35,052 nucleotides of DNA from SMXL01 sp036985715 (lineage in GTDB: Bacteria > Bacteroidota > Rhodothermia > Rhodothermales > UBA10348), in NCBI GenBank assembly GCA_036985715.1, contig BTQE01000021.1, forward strand, positions 1 through 35,052, in the 5' to 3' direction. A model generated the notes under the pieces. That model saw nothing but the letters and a program-made list of their open reading frames with translations. It ran no database searches and was not told the DNA's origin. Shown here piece by piece: positions 7,710-16,015 of the stretch; position 1 is the stretch's first letter; every line of letters starts with the position of its first letter. The position numbers were made by a program, and so were the translations under genes.

Positions 7710-9434
7710 TTAGTCGGATGTGGAGGCGGGTCGCAGGTCCATGAGAACCTGAGCGTTTGCCCGCGCGGCTTCCGTGATCTGATCTCCACTAATCAACGAT
7801 GCGATTTCATCCGTTCTCTCGGTTCTGTCGAGTCTGCGAATGGACGTGGACGTTCTATCATCATCAACGGATTTCTCAACCTTATAGTGTGCATCGGCAA
7901 GGGAAGCCACCTGGGGCAGGTGGGTGATGGCCAGAATCTGATGGTAATTCCCCAGGGCGTTCAATTTCTCCCCGACGCGTTGCGCCAGCCTTCCTGAGAT
8001 GCCCGCATCTATCTCGTCAAAAATGAGAATCGGTAAGCGATCGCTCTTGGCCAGAATGGATTTGAGCGCCAACATGATCCGGCTGACTTCGCCACCGGAG
8101 GCCACTCGGGCCAGGGGTCGCACGTCTTCTCCCGTATTCGTGGAGATGAAAAAACCGACGTTATCGACACCGGTCGAGAGGGCTTTGAAACGACTGGAGG
8201 ATTCATCTTCTTCATCATGGATCCACCCATCCGGGTCCGGATTTCGTTCAAACCGTACCTCGAATTGCGCATCGGGCATGCCCAGTTCTTCGAGCTCCAA
8301 AAGAATAGACGCCTCGATTCGCGCGGCCACTTCTTGCCGCTTCAGAGACTGACGAACGGCCACCTCGGAGAGTTCGGCAAGTGCCTGAGCGATCTCCCTG
8401 TCGAGACGACCCAGCGTACCCTCATAATCGACTGCAACAGCATATTTATCGCCGATTTCCCGGCGCAATTCCAGAACAGCTTCCACGGTGCCACCGTATC
8501 GCCTCTTCAACCGATCCAATGCGATGAGCCGTTCTCGAATTTCTTCGAGCCGAGCCGGGTTGAACTCCACTTGTGAGTTGTAACCCTGTAGAGCCTTTGC
8601 CGATTCTGCGACGGCAACCTGGGCTGAAGCGATCTCTTTCTGGAGTGGATCAAACGTTTCATCGATCCGCGCGAGATCCTGTAGTTCATTCCGAACGCGA
8701 ACCAGATGATCCTGGACCGAGTCTTCCGCTTCGTACAGCTCATCAAACAGAGACGCCGTAGCCGTAAAAAGACGCTCTGCATTTTCCAGGATTCTACGTT
8801 CGTTGTTCAGAGCATCTTCCTCGTTGACCTGCGGATCAATCAGGTCGATCTCCTGGATCTGGAATTCAAACACTTCCCGCTGCCGGCGAAGCTCCTCCTC
8901 TTTTCGTTCTAATTCGTCCCGGATTCGATAGAGTTCAGCGACTTTCGAATAGGCGGTGAGATAGGCGTCGCGGATGCCTTCGAGGCCGCCATACAAATCC
9001 ACCAATTGAACCTGCTTCTCGGTACGCAGCAGCGACTGGTGCTCATGTTGTCCGTGTAAATCGACCAACTCCACGCCCAATGCCCGAAGCTGGTTCACAG
9101 AGGCTGGGGAATCGTTGATGAAGGCCCGGCTTTTTCCTTCGGATAACTCTCGTCGGAGAATGAGCGTTGTATCGTTGTCGAAATCGCCTTCTACAAGAAG
9201 CGCGCGGACTTCGGCCACATCCGACACGTCAAATACGCCTTCGACAATGGCCTTTTTAGTCCCGGAGCGAATCGAATCGGTCTGAGCTCGACCGCCAAGA
9301 ATCACCTTTAATGCGCCAACCAGGATAGATTTTCCTGCACCGGTCTCGCCCGTGATAATGCTGAATCCGCCAGAGAACTCAACTTCAAGTTCGTCAATCA
9401 ACGCATAGTTGCGGATATACAGGGATTTGAGCAA
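7710..9434 (-). CDS. recN: DNA repair protein RecN (SMC-like ATPase)
   Basis: RecN is an SMC-family ATPase recruited to double-strand breaks to hold DNA ends or sister chromatids for RecA-dependent repair. The 574 residues begin with MLKSLYIRNYALIDELEVEF and the Walker A GETGAGKS (29-36). A long coiled coil rich in E, R and L (about 160-360) follows. The ABC-type signature ASGGEVSRI and the Walker B LPILIFDEIDAGISG complete the C-terminal ATPase half, and HLPQVASLAD carries the switch histidine. The length is normal. The gene sits 22 bases after secA and three before the mutase gene, so it is probably cotranscribed. No LexA-type box is visible in the short upstream gap. Confidence 0.97.
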   Translation of the reverse strand: MLKSLYIRNYALIDELEVEFSGGFSIITGETGAGKSILVGALKVILGGRAQTDSIRSGTKKAIVEGVFDVSDVAEVRALLVEGDFDNDTTLILRRELSEGKSRAFINDSPASVNQLRALGVELVDLHGQHEHQSLLRTEKQVQLVDLYGGLEGIRDAYLTAYSKVAELYRIRDELERKEEELRRQREVFEFQIQEIDLIDPQVNEEDALNNERRILENAERLFTATASLFDELYEAEDSVQDHLVRVRNELQDLARIDETFDPLQKEIASAQVAVAESAKALQGYNSQVEFNPARLEEIRERLIALDRLKRRYGGTVEAVLELRREIGDKYAVAVDYEGTLGRLDREIAQALAELSEVAVRQSLKRQEVAARIEASILLELEELGMPDAQFEVRFERNPDPDGWIHDEEDESSSRFKALSTGVDNVGFFISTNTGEDVRPLARVASGGEVSRIMLALKSILAKSDRLPILIFDEIDAGISGRLAQRVGEKLNALGNYHQILAITHLPQVASLADAHYKVEKSVDDDRTSTSIRRLDRTERTDEIASLISGDQITEAARANAQVLMDLRPASTSD

Positions 9435-9456
9435 TGGCCTCTCTTAGTTCGCCAAA

Positions 9457-12400
9457 TTATCGTCCGTGGCAGTGCTTGTATTTCTTGCCACTTCCACAAG
9501 GACACGGATCATTACGACCCACTTTCTCCGCAACCGTAACCGGTGCTTCTTTCGTCGTGGGATCTTTTCGTGCCGCTGAGTTGCTCCCGGAAGCTTTCAC
9601 ATCGTACGACGGTGACTGCGATTCGTGTGTGGATTTCGCTCTCTTCGGATCCAATCGCCGCGCTGTACTTCGCTTAGCTCTTGGGGAAGCCGGCCTGTCT
9701 ACAAGTGGTCCTGAACGGAAGATAAACGAAATCAGTTCTCGATTGATTTCCTCAATCATTTCGGCGAACAATTTAAACGCCTCCATCTTGTATTCGATGA
9801 GAGGGTCGCGTTGGCCATACGCTCGAAGGCCGATCGCCTCCTTGAGTTCGTCCAGGTTTCTAAGGTGTTCCGTCCAGTGTGCATCGATGTGAGACAACAT
9901 GGCCACCCGCTCGATGGCATCGTTCACTTCCTGACCTCCTGATTCAATCGCCGTATCAACCGACACCACGGCTCTCATTATTCGCCGGCCGTCGGTGAAA
10001 TCGACGAACACCTTTTCCGGCTTTTTTTCCTGATCGCTTTCGACAATCTGCTTCATGCTAGCCAGGAACGGCAGAGCGAGTGCGCGGCGCTTGCGTGTGT
10101 AATAATCGACCGCCGCGTCGAATACGCTTTCCGCGACGCTGTCTTCGCCCAGCTGGTAGAACGTCTCCCGATCCATTTCGAAATCAAGAGCGATCGTTCG
10201 CAGGAGCTCCTCTCGCATCTCGTCGAGATTACCGTCTCCGTAGTACGTTTTGACGGTGGCGTCGACCACCTGCTTCAACATATCGAGAATCTCACCGCGG
10301 ATATGAATCCCCTTCAGCGCGTGTACTCGCCGGTCGTAAATAACATTTCTCTGGGCATTCAGCACGTCATCGTACTCGAGCTGTCGCTTTCGAATGGCAA
10401 AGTTGTTTTGTTCAACTTTCGATTGCGCTCGCTCGATACTCTTGTTTACCCAGGGGTGGGTGATGACCGCGTCTTCTTCGATATTCAACTTATCCATCAC
10501 TTTCGCCACCCGATCGGTAGCGAAGAGACGCATCAGATTGTCATCTAACGAAATATAAAACTGACTCTCTCCCGGATCCCCTTGTCGTCCAGCCCGCCCC
10601 CTGAGCTGCAAGTCGATCCTGCGGCTTTCATGCCTCTCAGTTCCGAGAATGGCCAGACCCCCCAGACCAACGATATCCGGTCCGAGCTTGATGTCCGTGC
10701 CTCGACCGGCCATATTCGTCGCAATCGTAACCGCGCTCCGCTGGCCGGCTTCGGCCACTATCAACGCCTCCGTCTTGATTCGATCCTTCTTGGCATTCAG
10801 CACGTTGTGCTTGACGCCTTCTCTCGTCAACATTCGACTGATCGTCTCGGACGTTTCGACGCTGGTCGTTCCCACAAGAACAGGCTGGCCGCTCTCACAA
10901 TATTCTTCGACCTTCTTGATGACGGCCCGGAATTTTTCGCGTCGCGACTTGAAGACCAGATCATCCAAATCGTTTCTGACAATGGGCCGGTTGGTCGGTA
11001 CAACGATCACCTCCATTTTATAGGTCTTGAAGAACTCTTCCGCTTCCGTCTCGGCGGTACCCGTCATCCCAGCGAGCTTGTGATACATGCGGAAGTAGTT
11101 CTGCAATGTGACCGTGGCATAGGTCTGCGTGGCTGCCTGAACCTTGACACCTTCCTTTGCTTCAATTGCCTGATGCAGTCCGTCGGAATACCGTCGACCC
11201 GGGAGTACACGTCCGGTGTGCTCGTCGACGATCATAATCTTGTCGTCCTGAACGATGTATTCCGTGTCTTTCTCAAACTGGATATATGCTTTCAGGAGTT
11301 GCTCAACGGCGTGAAGTCGTGCAGCACGCTCTGAATAGAGTGTATACAGGTTTCTTTTCCGCTCTTCCCGCTGATTCAATATTACGCGGCGGTCGTTTTG
11401 GAGCTTGTTATCTTTCTTCTCCTGGGTCATCGACGTATCCGCCTCAAGCTTCTCCTCGAGATTCCTGATCTCTTCTTCCGTTTCTCGCTCGATCGTAGCC
11501 ACGCCTTCACCCAGGTCGGGCAATACGAACATTTCTTCGTCTTGCCCGGCAACGTTCGAGATATACTCGCGCCCTTGGCCGCTCATCTCGATCGCACGCT
11601 GCTTTTCGTCGAACGCAAAGTGAAGCGCATCGTCGACGAAAGGCATATTTTTGGCGTTATCCTGGAGATAATGGAACTCGGTTTTTTGTCGAAGGTGTTC
11701 GACACCGGGTTCCGCAAGCACTTTTCTGAGTTTCTTGTTTTTCGGATAGCCACGGAACGCTCGGAGTAGCGCAAGACCTGCGTCCGACTCGAATTCGTTG
11801 GCTTTCTTCGTCTCCCCCGCCTCCAAAGCTTCATCCCGCTGTTGGAGCAACTTTTCCCCTTCTGAGACAAAACGGGCAACGAGTTTCTGCTGCGAATAAA
11901 CGAGTTTCTCGACCGGTGGCTTCAGTTCCTCGAATTGAGTTTCATCGGATTGGGGTACCGGTCCGGAGATGATCAATGGAGTTCTCGCTTCGTCGATCAG
12001 CACAGAGTCTACTTCGTCGACAATAGCGAACTGATGGGTGCGCTGAACCAACTGCTCTGGATCGACGACGAACGAGTTGTCCCGGAGATAATCGAAACCA
12101 AATTCGTTATTCGTTCCGTACGCGACGTCGGCCCGATACGCCTCTTTACGCCCGTCTGAATGCGGTTCGTACTGATCAATCACGGAAACAGTCATTCCCA
12201 AGCTCTCGTAGATCGGACCCATCCACTCCGCATCTCTCTGAGCCAGATATGGATTGACCGTCACGAGATGAACACCCAGGCCGGCAAGCGCATTGAGATA
12301 GACGGTCGGCACGGCGACGAGCGTCTTTCCCTCTCCCGTTTTCATCTCGGCGATATTCCCCCGGTGAAGCGTAATCGCACCAAGAAGCTGAACGTCGTAC

Positions 12401-12903
12401 GGGACCATTTCCCAGAGTATTTCTTGCCCGCCGGCAATCCACGTTTTGCCAACCATTCGACGGCAGGCTTCCTTTGCGACAGCGAAAGCTTCGGGTAGCA
12501 ATTCGTCAAGCGTTTCGTCCAGTACCCGATGCCACTCTTCTTCGAGTTCGTCCAGCTCGTCGAAAAGACGCATTCGATCGTCGTATGAAAGCTCGTCGTC
12601 TTCCTGGACGCCTTGCTGAGCATCTAACAGTCCGTTTTGGTCTACGCTCGTCTCGCCCGTTCCGTCCTGGCCCTCAAGACGCCCCGATTTGAGCTGAGCT
12701 TCGATTTCCCGTATGTCGCTTTCGATTTCCGACTGTGCGTCGATGATTCGACCTTTGAATTCATCCGTTTTAGCACGGAGCTCCTCGTCGGTAAGTGATG
12801 ACAAGCGATCGAAATGTTCATTAATCTCCTCAACGATCGGCCAAAGACGGTTAATCGTCTTTTCGTTCTTGTCGCCGAAGATCTTTTTGATTGTTTGTAG
12901 CAT
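9457..12903 (-). CDS. secA: Preprotein translocase ATPase SecA
   Basis: SecA drives unfolded preproteins through SecYEG using ATP. Its 1148 residues are about 250 more than the E. coli protein, as in other Bacteroidota-type SecAs. An acidic insertion (about 55-135) precedes the Walker A MKTGEGKT (187-194). DEVDSVLIDEA is the DEAD motif. A second, coiled-coil-rich insertion of about 170 residues lies before IQFEKDTEYIVQDD. GRAGRQGDPG is the helicase motif VI region. The C-terminus DPCPCGSGKKYKHCHGR holds the SecB-binding zinc site CxCx8CH (C1134, C1136, C1145, H1146). The start is the ATG at 12903. It heads the secA-recN-mutase run, and its promoter must lie in the divergent gap to the right. 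Confidence 0.98.
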   Translation of the reverse strand: MLQTIKKIFGDKNEKTINRLWPIVEEINEHFDRLSSLTDEELRAKTDEFKGRIIDAQSEIESDIREIEAQLKSGRLEGQDGTGETSVDQNGLLDAQQGVQEDDELSYDDRMRLFDELDELEEEWHRVLDETLDELLPEAFAVAKEACRRMVGKTWIAGGQEILWEMVPYDVQLLGAITLHRGNIAEMKTGEGKTLVAVPTVYLNALAGLGVHLVTVNPYLAQRDAEWMGPIYESLGMTVSVIDQYEPHSDGRKEAYRADVAYGTNNEFGFDYLRDNSFVVDPEQLVQRTHQFAIVDEVDSVLIDEARTPLIISGPVPQSDETQFEELKPPVEKLVYSQQKLVARFVSEGEKLLQQRDEALEAGETKKANEFESDAGLALLRAFRGYPKNKKLRKVLAEPGVEHLRQKTEFHYLQDNAKNMPFVDDALHFAFDEKQRAIEMSGQGREYISNVAGQDEEMFVLPDLGEGVATIERETEEEIRNLEEKLEADTSMTQEKKDNKLQNDRRVILNQREERKRNLYTLYSERAARLHAVEQLLKAYIQFEKDTEYIVQDDKIMIVDEHTGRVLPGRRYSDGLHQAIEAKEGVKVQAATQTYATVTLQNYFRMYHKLAGMTGTAETEAEEFFKTYKMEVIVVPTNRPIVRNDLDDLVFKSRREKFRAVIKKVEEYCESGQPVLVGTTSVETSETISRMLTREGVKHNVLNAKKDRIKTEALIVAEAGQRSAVTIATNMAGRGTDIKLGPDIVGLGGLAILGTERHESRRIDLQLRGRAGRQGDPGESQFYISLDDNLMRLFATDRVAKVMDKLNIEEDAVITHPWVNKSIERAQSKVEQNNFAIRKRQLEYDDVLNAQRNVIYDRRVHALKGIHIRGEILDMLKQVVDATVKTYYGDGNLDEMREELLRTIALDFEMDRETFYQLGEDSVAESVFDAAVDYYTRKRRALALPFLASMKQIVESDQEKKPEKVFVDFTDGRRIMRAVVSVDTAIESGGQEVNDAIERVAMLSHIDAHWTEHLRNLDELKEAIGLRAYGQRDPLIEYKMEAFKLFAEMIEEINRELISFIFRSGPLVDRPASPRAKRSTARRLDPKRAKSTHESQSPSYDVKASGSNSAARKDPTTKEAPVTVAEKVGRNDPCPCGSGKKYKHCHGR

Positions 12904-13237
12904 GAAGTTCGAGAGTTCTCTCAGCTCACAAGTCTAAATGAAGTCGAAATATACGCGCAGGATGTCAGTCGGTCCTGTCTGGGCGAACCTGATCCGGTCC
13001 TAGAACTGCCGGTTTGTCACGCCCGAGCCATGCAAGGCGTTCCCTTCAGATCGAGGTCTTCGCTGATCCTTCTTCAATACTCGTAACCGACAGTGCTGTA
13101 CCGACTTCTGAAGTATGGAGAAACAATTGCTCTGAGAACATGCTGGAAATGGCCCCGTACAAGATGCACCATTCTTGATTTCCTACGGCACTTACAGCCA
13201 CGCGTCCTAAACGTTCAGTTTATTGTTTGATTCCTAC
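12904..13237. other. Divergent intergenic region between secA and the porQ-like gene
   Basis: This 334-base gap must hold the promoters of both genes. I see no RNA gene, no strong terminator and no ORF worth calling. A minus-strand TATATT (12953-12948), about 45 bases upstream of secA, is the best -10 candidate but has no matching -35. CGGTCCT occurs twice (near 12972 and 12994). The region shows no tandem array of the kind found in other gaps of this window. Confidence 0.6.
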
Positions 13238-14239
13238 GTGAAGAGGAGCCTCTTCCAACGCAATATTTGGCGCGTCATTCGTTGCGCTCTTCTGACCGGT
13301 ATCGTCGCATCGTTTCTGTCGGTGCCCTCCTCGGCACAGATCGAAACGTCCGGCTTTCCGGTTGTCCAACTGGATGAATCGGCCCGTGTTGCGGCGCTTG
13401 GAGGGCGATCGCCGGCTCTGGCCACCGATGATGTTAGTGCCGTTTTCTCAAACCCCGCCATGCTTTCCCTGAAGGCCCGGAATAAACTTTCTCTTTCCTA
13501 CCTGAATCACGTCGCGAGTGTCAACGCAGCCTGGTTGTCCTATGCCCGCGGATTGGATTCGCTCACGACGGCAGCAATTGGAATCCGATATCTGGGATTT
13601 GGATCCTTCGATCGAGCCGATAACCAGGGTACTACTAACGGGACGTTCAACGCCTCAGACTTGAGTCTCACGATCGGCGCATCGCGTAAATTCAGAGAAC
13701 GCATCAGCTTCGGCGCAAATGTTCACTATCTCCTGAGCTCCATTGACGGCTTTCATTCGTCCGCACTGACCTTCGATGCGGGGGTATTCTACACCGTGGA
13801 ATCGAGTTTGACCACGCTCGGCGCTACCATACAAAACGCCGGGTTCGTGTTGTCCTCCTTTGGCAAACGTAACGATACGGTCCCATTCGATATTCGACTG
13901 GGACTAACGAAAAAACTCGCGCACGTACCTCTTCTGCTGTCTATTACAGCCTACCGGCTCAACCGCCTGGATGGCGGCTCAGAAGATGACACCGCCCTTT
14001 CAAACACTCTGTATCACCTGATTTTTGGGTTTGAATTTTTGTTCAGCGAGAGTTTCCAGATTCGCTTCGGATACAATCATCGACGCCACGATGAGTTGCG
14101 AATGAAATCCCGGTTGGATTTCGCAGGATACTCGATAGGCGCAGGCATCAAGCTCTCGCGCATCACGGTCGACTATGCGTTCAATTCCTGGTCCTCGCTC
14201 GGAGGACTGCACCGGTTTAGCGTTCAGACGAGCCTGTAG
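13238..14239 (+). CDS. porQ: PorQ-like type IX secretion system outer membrane protein
   Basis: PorQ-type proteins are outer membrane beta barrels of the PorV/FadL-like class that belong to the type IX secretion system of Bacteroidota. The protein has a signal peptide ending in VPSSAQ, followed by the family pattern of FPVVQLDESARVAALGGRSP, then DDVSAVFSNPAML, and repeated alternating hydrophobic strands to the end. The length of about 333 residues fits PorQ. The start is uncertain: GTG 13238 gives a compact signal peptide (MKRSLFQRNIW), and a TTG at 13223 would add five residues; neither has a ribosome site. The 3' end overlaps the convergent PH-domain gene by 23 bases. No other T9SS core gene is in the window. 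Confidence 0.8.
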   Translation: MKRSLFQRNIWRVIRCALLTGIVASFLSVPSSAQIETSGFPVVQLDESARVAALGGRSPALATDDVSAVFSNPAMLSLKARNKLSLSYLNHVASVNAAWLSYARGLDSLTTAAIGIRYLGFGSFDRADNQGTTNGTFNASDLSLTIGASRKFRERISFGANVHYLLSSIDGFHSSALTFDAGVFYTVESSLTTLGATIQNAGFVLSSFGKRNDTVPFDIRLGLTKKLAHVPLLLSITAYRLNRLDGGSEDDTALSNTLYHLIFGFEFLFSESFQIRFGYNHRRHDELRMKSRLDFAGYSIGAGIKLSRITVDYAFNSWSSLGGLHRFSVQTSL

Positions 14240-14786
14240 ATTCGCCGAGTTTCTTTTCGATCCGAGACAGCGAATCTCTGATCGAAACGAGCACGTCCAC
14301 CATCTGAACATCTGACGTACTCGCAGGAGGCAGTTCGCTTGGACTTGATCCGGATCTTAGAGATTCGCGCTGATTGAGCACCTGTTTTCGGAATTCGCCC
14401 GCTTCCACGATCCCGGTAAGGCTGATGAGCGCGCCTTCAGCAGACTGCCCTGCGGTTTCAATGGTCATTTTTTCGATACTGAGATAGCGCATGATGGGTC
14501 CCTGAACCATTCCCAGGTCCGTAATTTTTTCGAGCGGAACGGTTTTTTCAACCCGTATTAAAATTCCTTTTCGAACAATCAGGGATTTTTCGGTCAACAG
14601 GCACTCCATTCTCTCCAGGTACCGCCCGGTGAAATACATACCCAGAAACCACCAGAATATGAGTAAGGGTATCCCCACTACGGATACAAGAAGTATCCAG
14701 ACGCCGCTCAGCAACCAGTATTTCCTTACATCCGGATTGAACTTTGCTCGTACGATAACCTTTTCTTCATCCATATCGACAGTCAA
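14217..14786 (-). CDS. Membrane protein with bacterial PH domain (DUF304/bPH2 type)
   Basis: The 189-residue protein has a membrane hairpin at about 24-56 (WLLSGVWILLVSVVGIPLLIFWWF), followed by a YdbS/DUF304-like PH fold at about 57-138. The LIVRKGILIRVEKTVPLEKI stretch is characteristic. The C-terminal 50 residues are polar and end in a probable short coiled coil (VSIRDSLSRIEKKLGE). Proteins of this family are anchored in the inner membrane, and their molecular role is unknown. The start ATG overlaps the stop of the recombinase-like gene (ATGA, four bases), which implies translational coupling. The 3' end overlaps porQ on the other strand. An internal ATG at 14774 is a possible alternative start. 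Confidence 0.8.
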   Translation of the reverse strand: MTVDMDEEKVIVRAKFNPDVRKYWLLSGVWILLVSVVGIPLLIFWWFLGMYFTGRYLERMECLLTEKSLIVRKGILIRVEKTVPLEKITDLGMVQGPIMRYLSIEKMTIETAGQSAEGALISLTGIVEAGEFRKQVLNQRESLRSGSSPSELPPASTSDVQMVDVLVSIRDSLSRIEKKLGESTGSSER

Positions 14787-15739
14787 TCGTTATCGGGCAC
14801 GTCCGTAGTCAGTAGCCCTTGCTGTTTGAAATAAATCATGGTCGTATCCAGCGTTCCGTGTCGCATGCGCGCGCGAACCTCGTCGACAGGCATACCGTCA
14901 TTCAACCAGATGAGCGCGGCGGTGTGCGTCAGGCTGTGCGGTGATATTCCTGGCTTCTTAAGACCCGCCACATTCAAATGGTGATTGATTCGCCCACGCA
15001 CGGATCGGGTATTCAGCCGTTGTCCGTCCGAGCGATGACCATGAGATACAAAAAGCGGATCTTCCGGCCGAATTCGACCTCGGGCATCCAAATACAGGCG
15101 AATCGCATCCATTACAGGGGGATCGATCGGGACCTGCTGATCCTTTATCGTGTGCCCCTTACCCTGGCTCCTCAAAAACCAGCCCATCAGTGTTTGCTCG
15201 AGATCCTGCAGGTCGGCTCGAACGATCTCGATTTCGCTCAGGCCCGCGAAGAGCATTACGTAAATAATCGCCCGATCGCGGAGATCAATTTCGGTTGCTC
15301 GCGAAAGCGATTTCAGAAGACGATCAACTTCCGTCTGATGGAGTACTTTTCTCGAATGCGTTCCCGGACGGCGATTCCCCCGGACGACCAATGCCGGGTT
15401 TTCTTCCAACAGTCCGATGTCGGCGAGATACTGGCAAAGCCTTCGAACGGCCGTCAGGTACGTTGAAACAGAGACCTGATGAAGACCGCGTTCCGTCATG
15501 AGATAATCCTTGTACGACTCGATCTCATTCGTCCTGAAACGAAATGACCCTTTCTGTTTGACGAACCACCGTTCGAACTCATTAAGAGAGCGTCTGTACG
15601 TACCGATGGTTTCCGGGCTCTTCTCCTTAAGGAATTCGCGGAGGAATTCCCTAATTCGAACCTGGAGTTCGGTCAGGGAAAGCTCAAGGCCGGATGACAA
15701 CGTGTCGTCTGCGAGTTCCGCGGTCTCGTTATTCAACAT
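14783..15739 (-). CDS. Tyrosine recombinase-fold protein lacking both catalytic arginines
   Basis: The protein has an N-terminal SAM-like core-binding domain (about 25-118) and a C-terminal phage-integrase/XerC-type domain (about 130-312). In the numbering from the TTG at 15754, the nucleophile is present (Y308 in TTMIYF), as are K199 (GKG), H273 (HSLTH) and H299 (MRHGTL). However, arginine I, expected in GLRxSEL, is a serine (S173 in GLSEIEI), and arginine II, expected in HxLRH, is a threonine (T276). I checked both codons on the minus strand: AGC and ACG. Efficient cleavage therefore seems unlikely, and it may be a DNA-binding relative, as known for XerD-like proteins of streptococci. The ATG at 15739 is preferred over the TTG. 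It is coupled by ATGA to the PH-domain gene. Confidence 0.85.
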   Translation of the reverse strand: MLNNETAELADDTLSSGLELSLTELQVRIREFLREFLKEKSPETIGTYRRSLNEFERWFVKQKGSFRFRTNEIESYKDYLMTERGLHQVSVSTYLTAVRRLCQYLADIGLLEENPALVVRGNRRPGTHSRKVLHQTEVDRLLKSLSRATEIDLRDRAIIYVMLFAGLSEIEIVRADLQDLEQTLMGWFLRSQGKGHTIKDQQVPIDPPVMDAIRLYLDARGRIRPEDPLFVSHGHRSDGQRLNTRSVRGRINHHLNVAGLKKPGISPHSLTHTAALIWLNDGMPVDEVRARMRHGTLDTTMIYFKQQGLLTTDVPDND

Positions 15740-16015
15740 GAAGCGTGCCTGCAATTTGTGCTAACGGCTGTGACGTCCGTACGGAGTGGATTCACACGTA
15801 TGGATACATGATGGTGGATTTACCGTGATGAATCCTACTCTTCTGGACGGATTGACCCCTAATCAAGGGAGTATTTCTCGAATTGTCAATAACGGAAATA
15901 AAAAATCCGTCTCAGGGCGCGTTCATGACTTGTGGAGGGTGTTTAGGGCTGGAAATGGACTCGGGTAGAATCCCGAAAACTAGCAGTCGAGTGCTTCGCG
16001 AGGGCGGCGATTCAG
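15740..16015. other. Intergenic region between the E2 gene and the recombinase-like gene
   Basis: This gap of about 276 bases lies between two minus-strand genes. It holds weak inverted repeats, TCGGG/CCCGA at 15961-15976 and ACGGA/TCCGT at 15892-15910, neither followed by a T run on the minus strand. I cannot point to a terminator for the E2 gene or to a clear promoter for the recombinase-like gene. A 60-codon plus-strand frame at 15786 has no coding signal. Confidence 0.5.

Noticed and set aside
10582..11334. 250-codon open frame on the plus strand
   Set aside because: It lies wholly antisense to secA, has no family motif, and is explained by codon bias of the real gene.
14783..15739. Integron or mobile-element integrase
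   Set aside because: No attachment site, no inverted repeats, no cassette genes and no compositional break nearby; key arginines are missing.
15786..15968. 60-codon plus-strand frame between the E2 and recombinase-like genes
   Set aside because: Isolated, with no ribosome site, membrane segment or motif.
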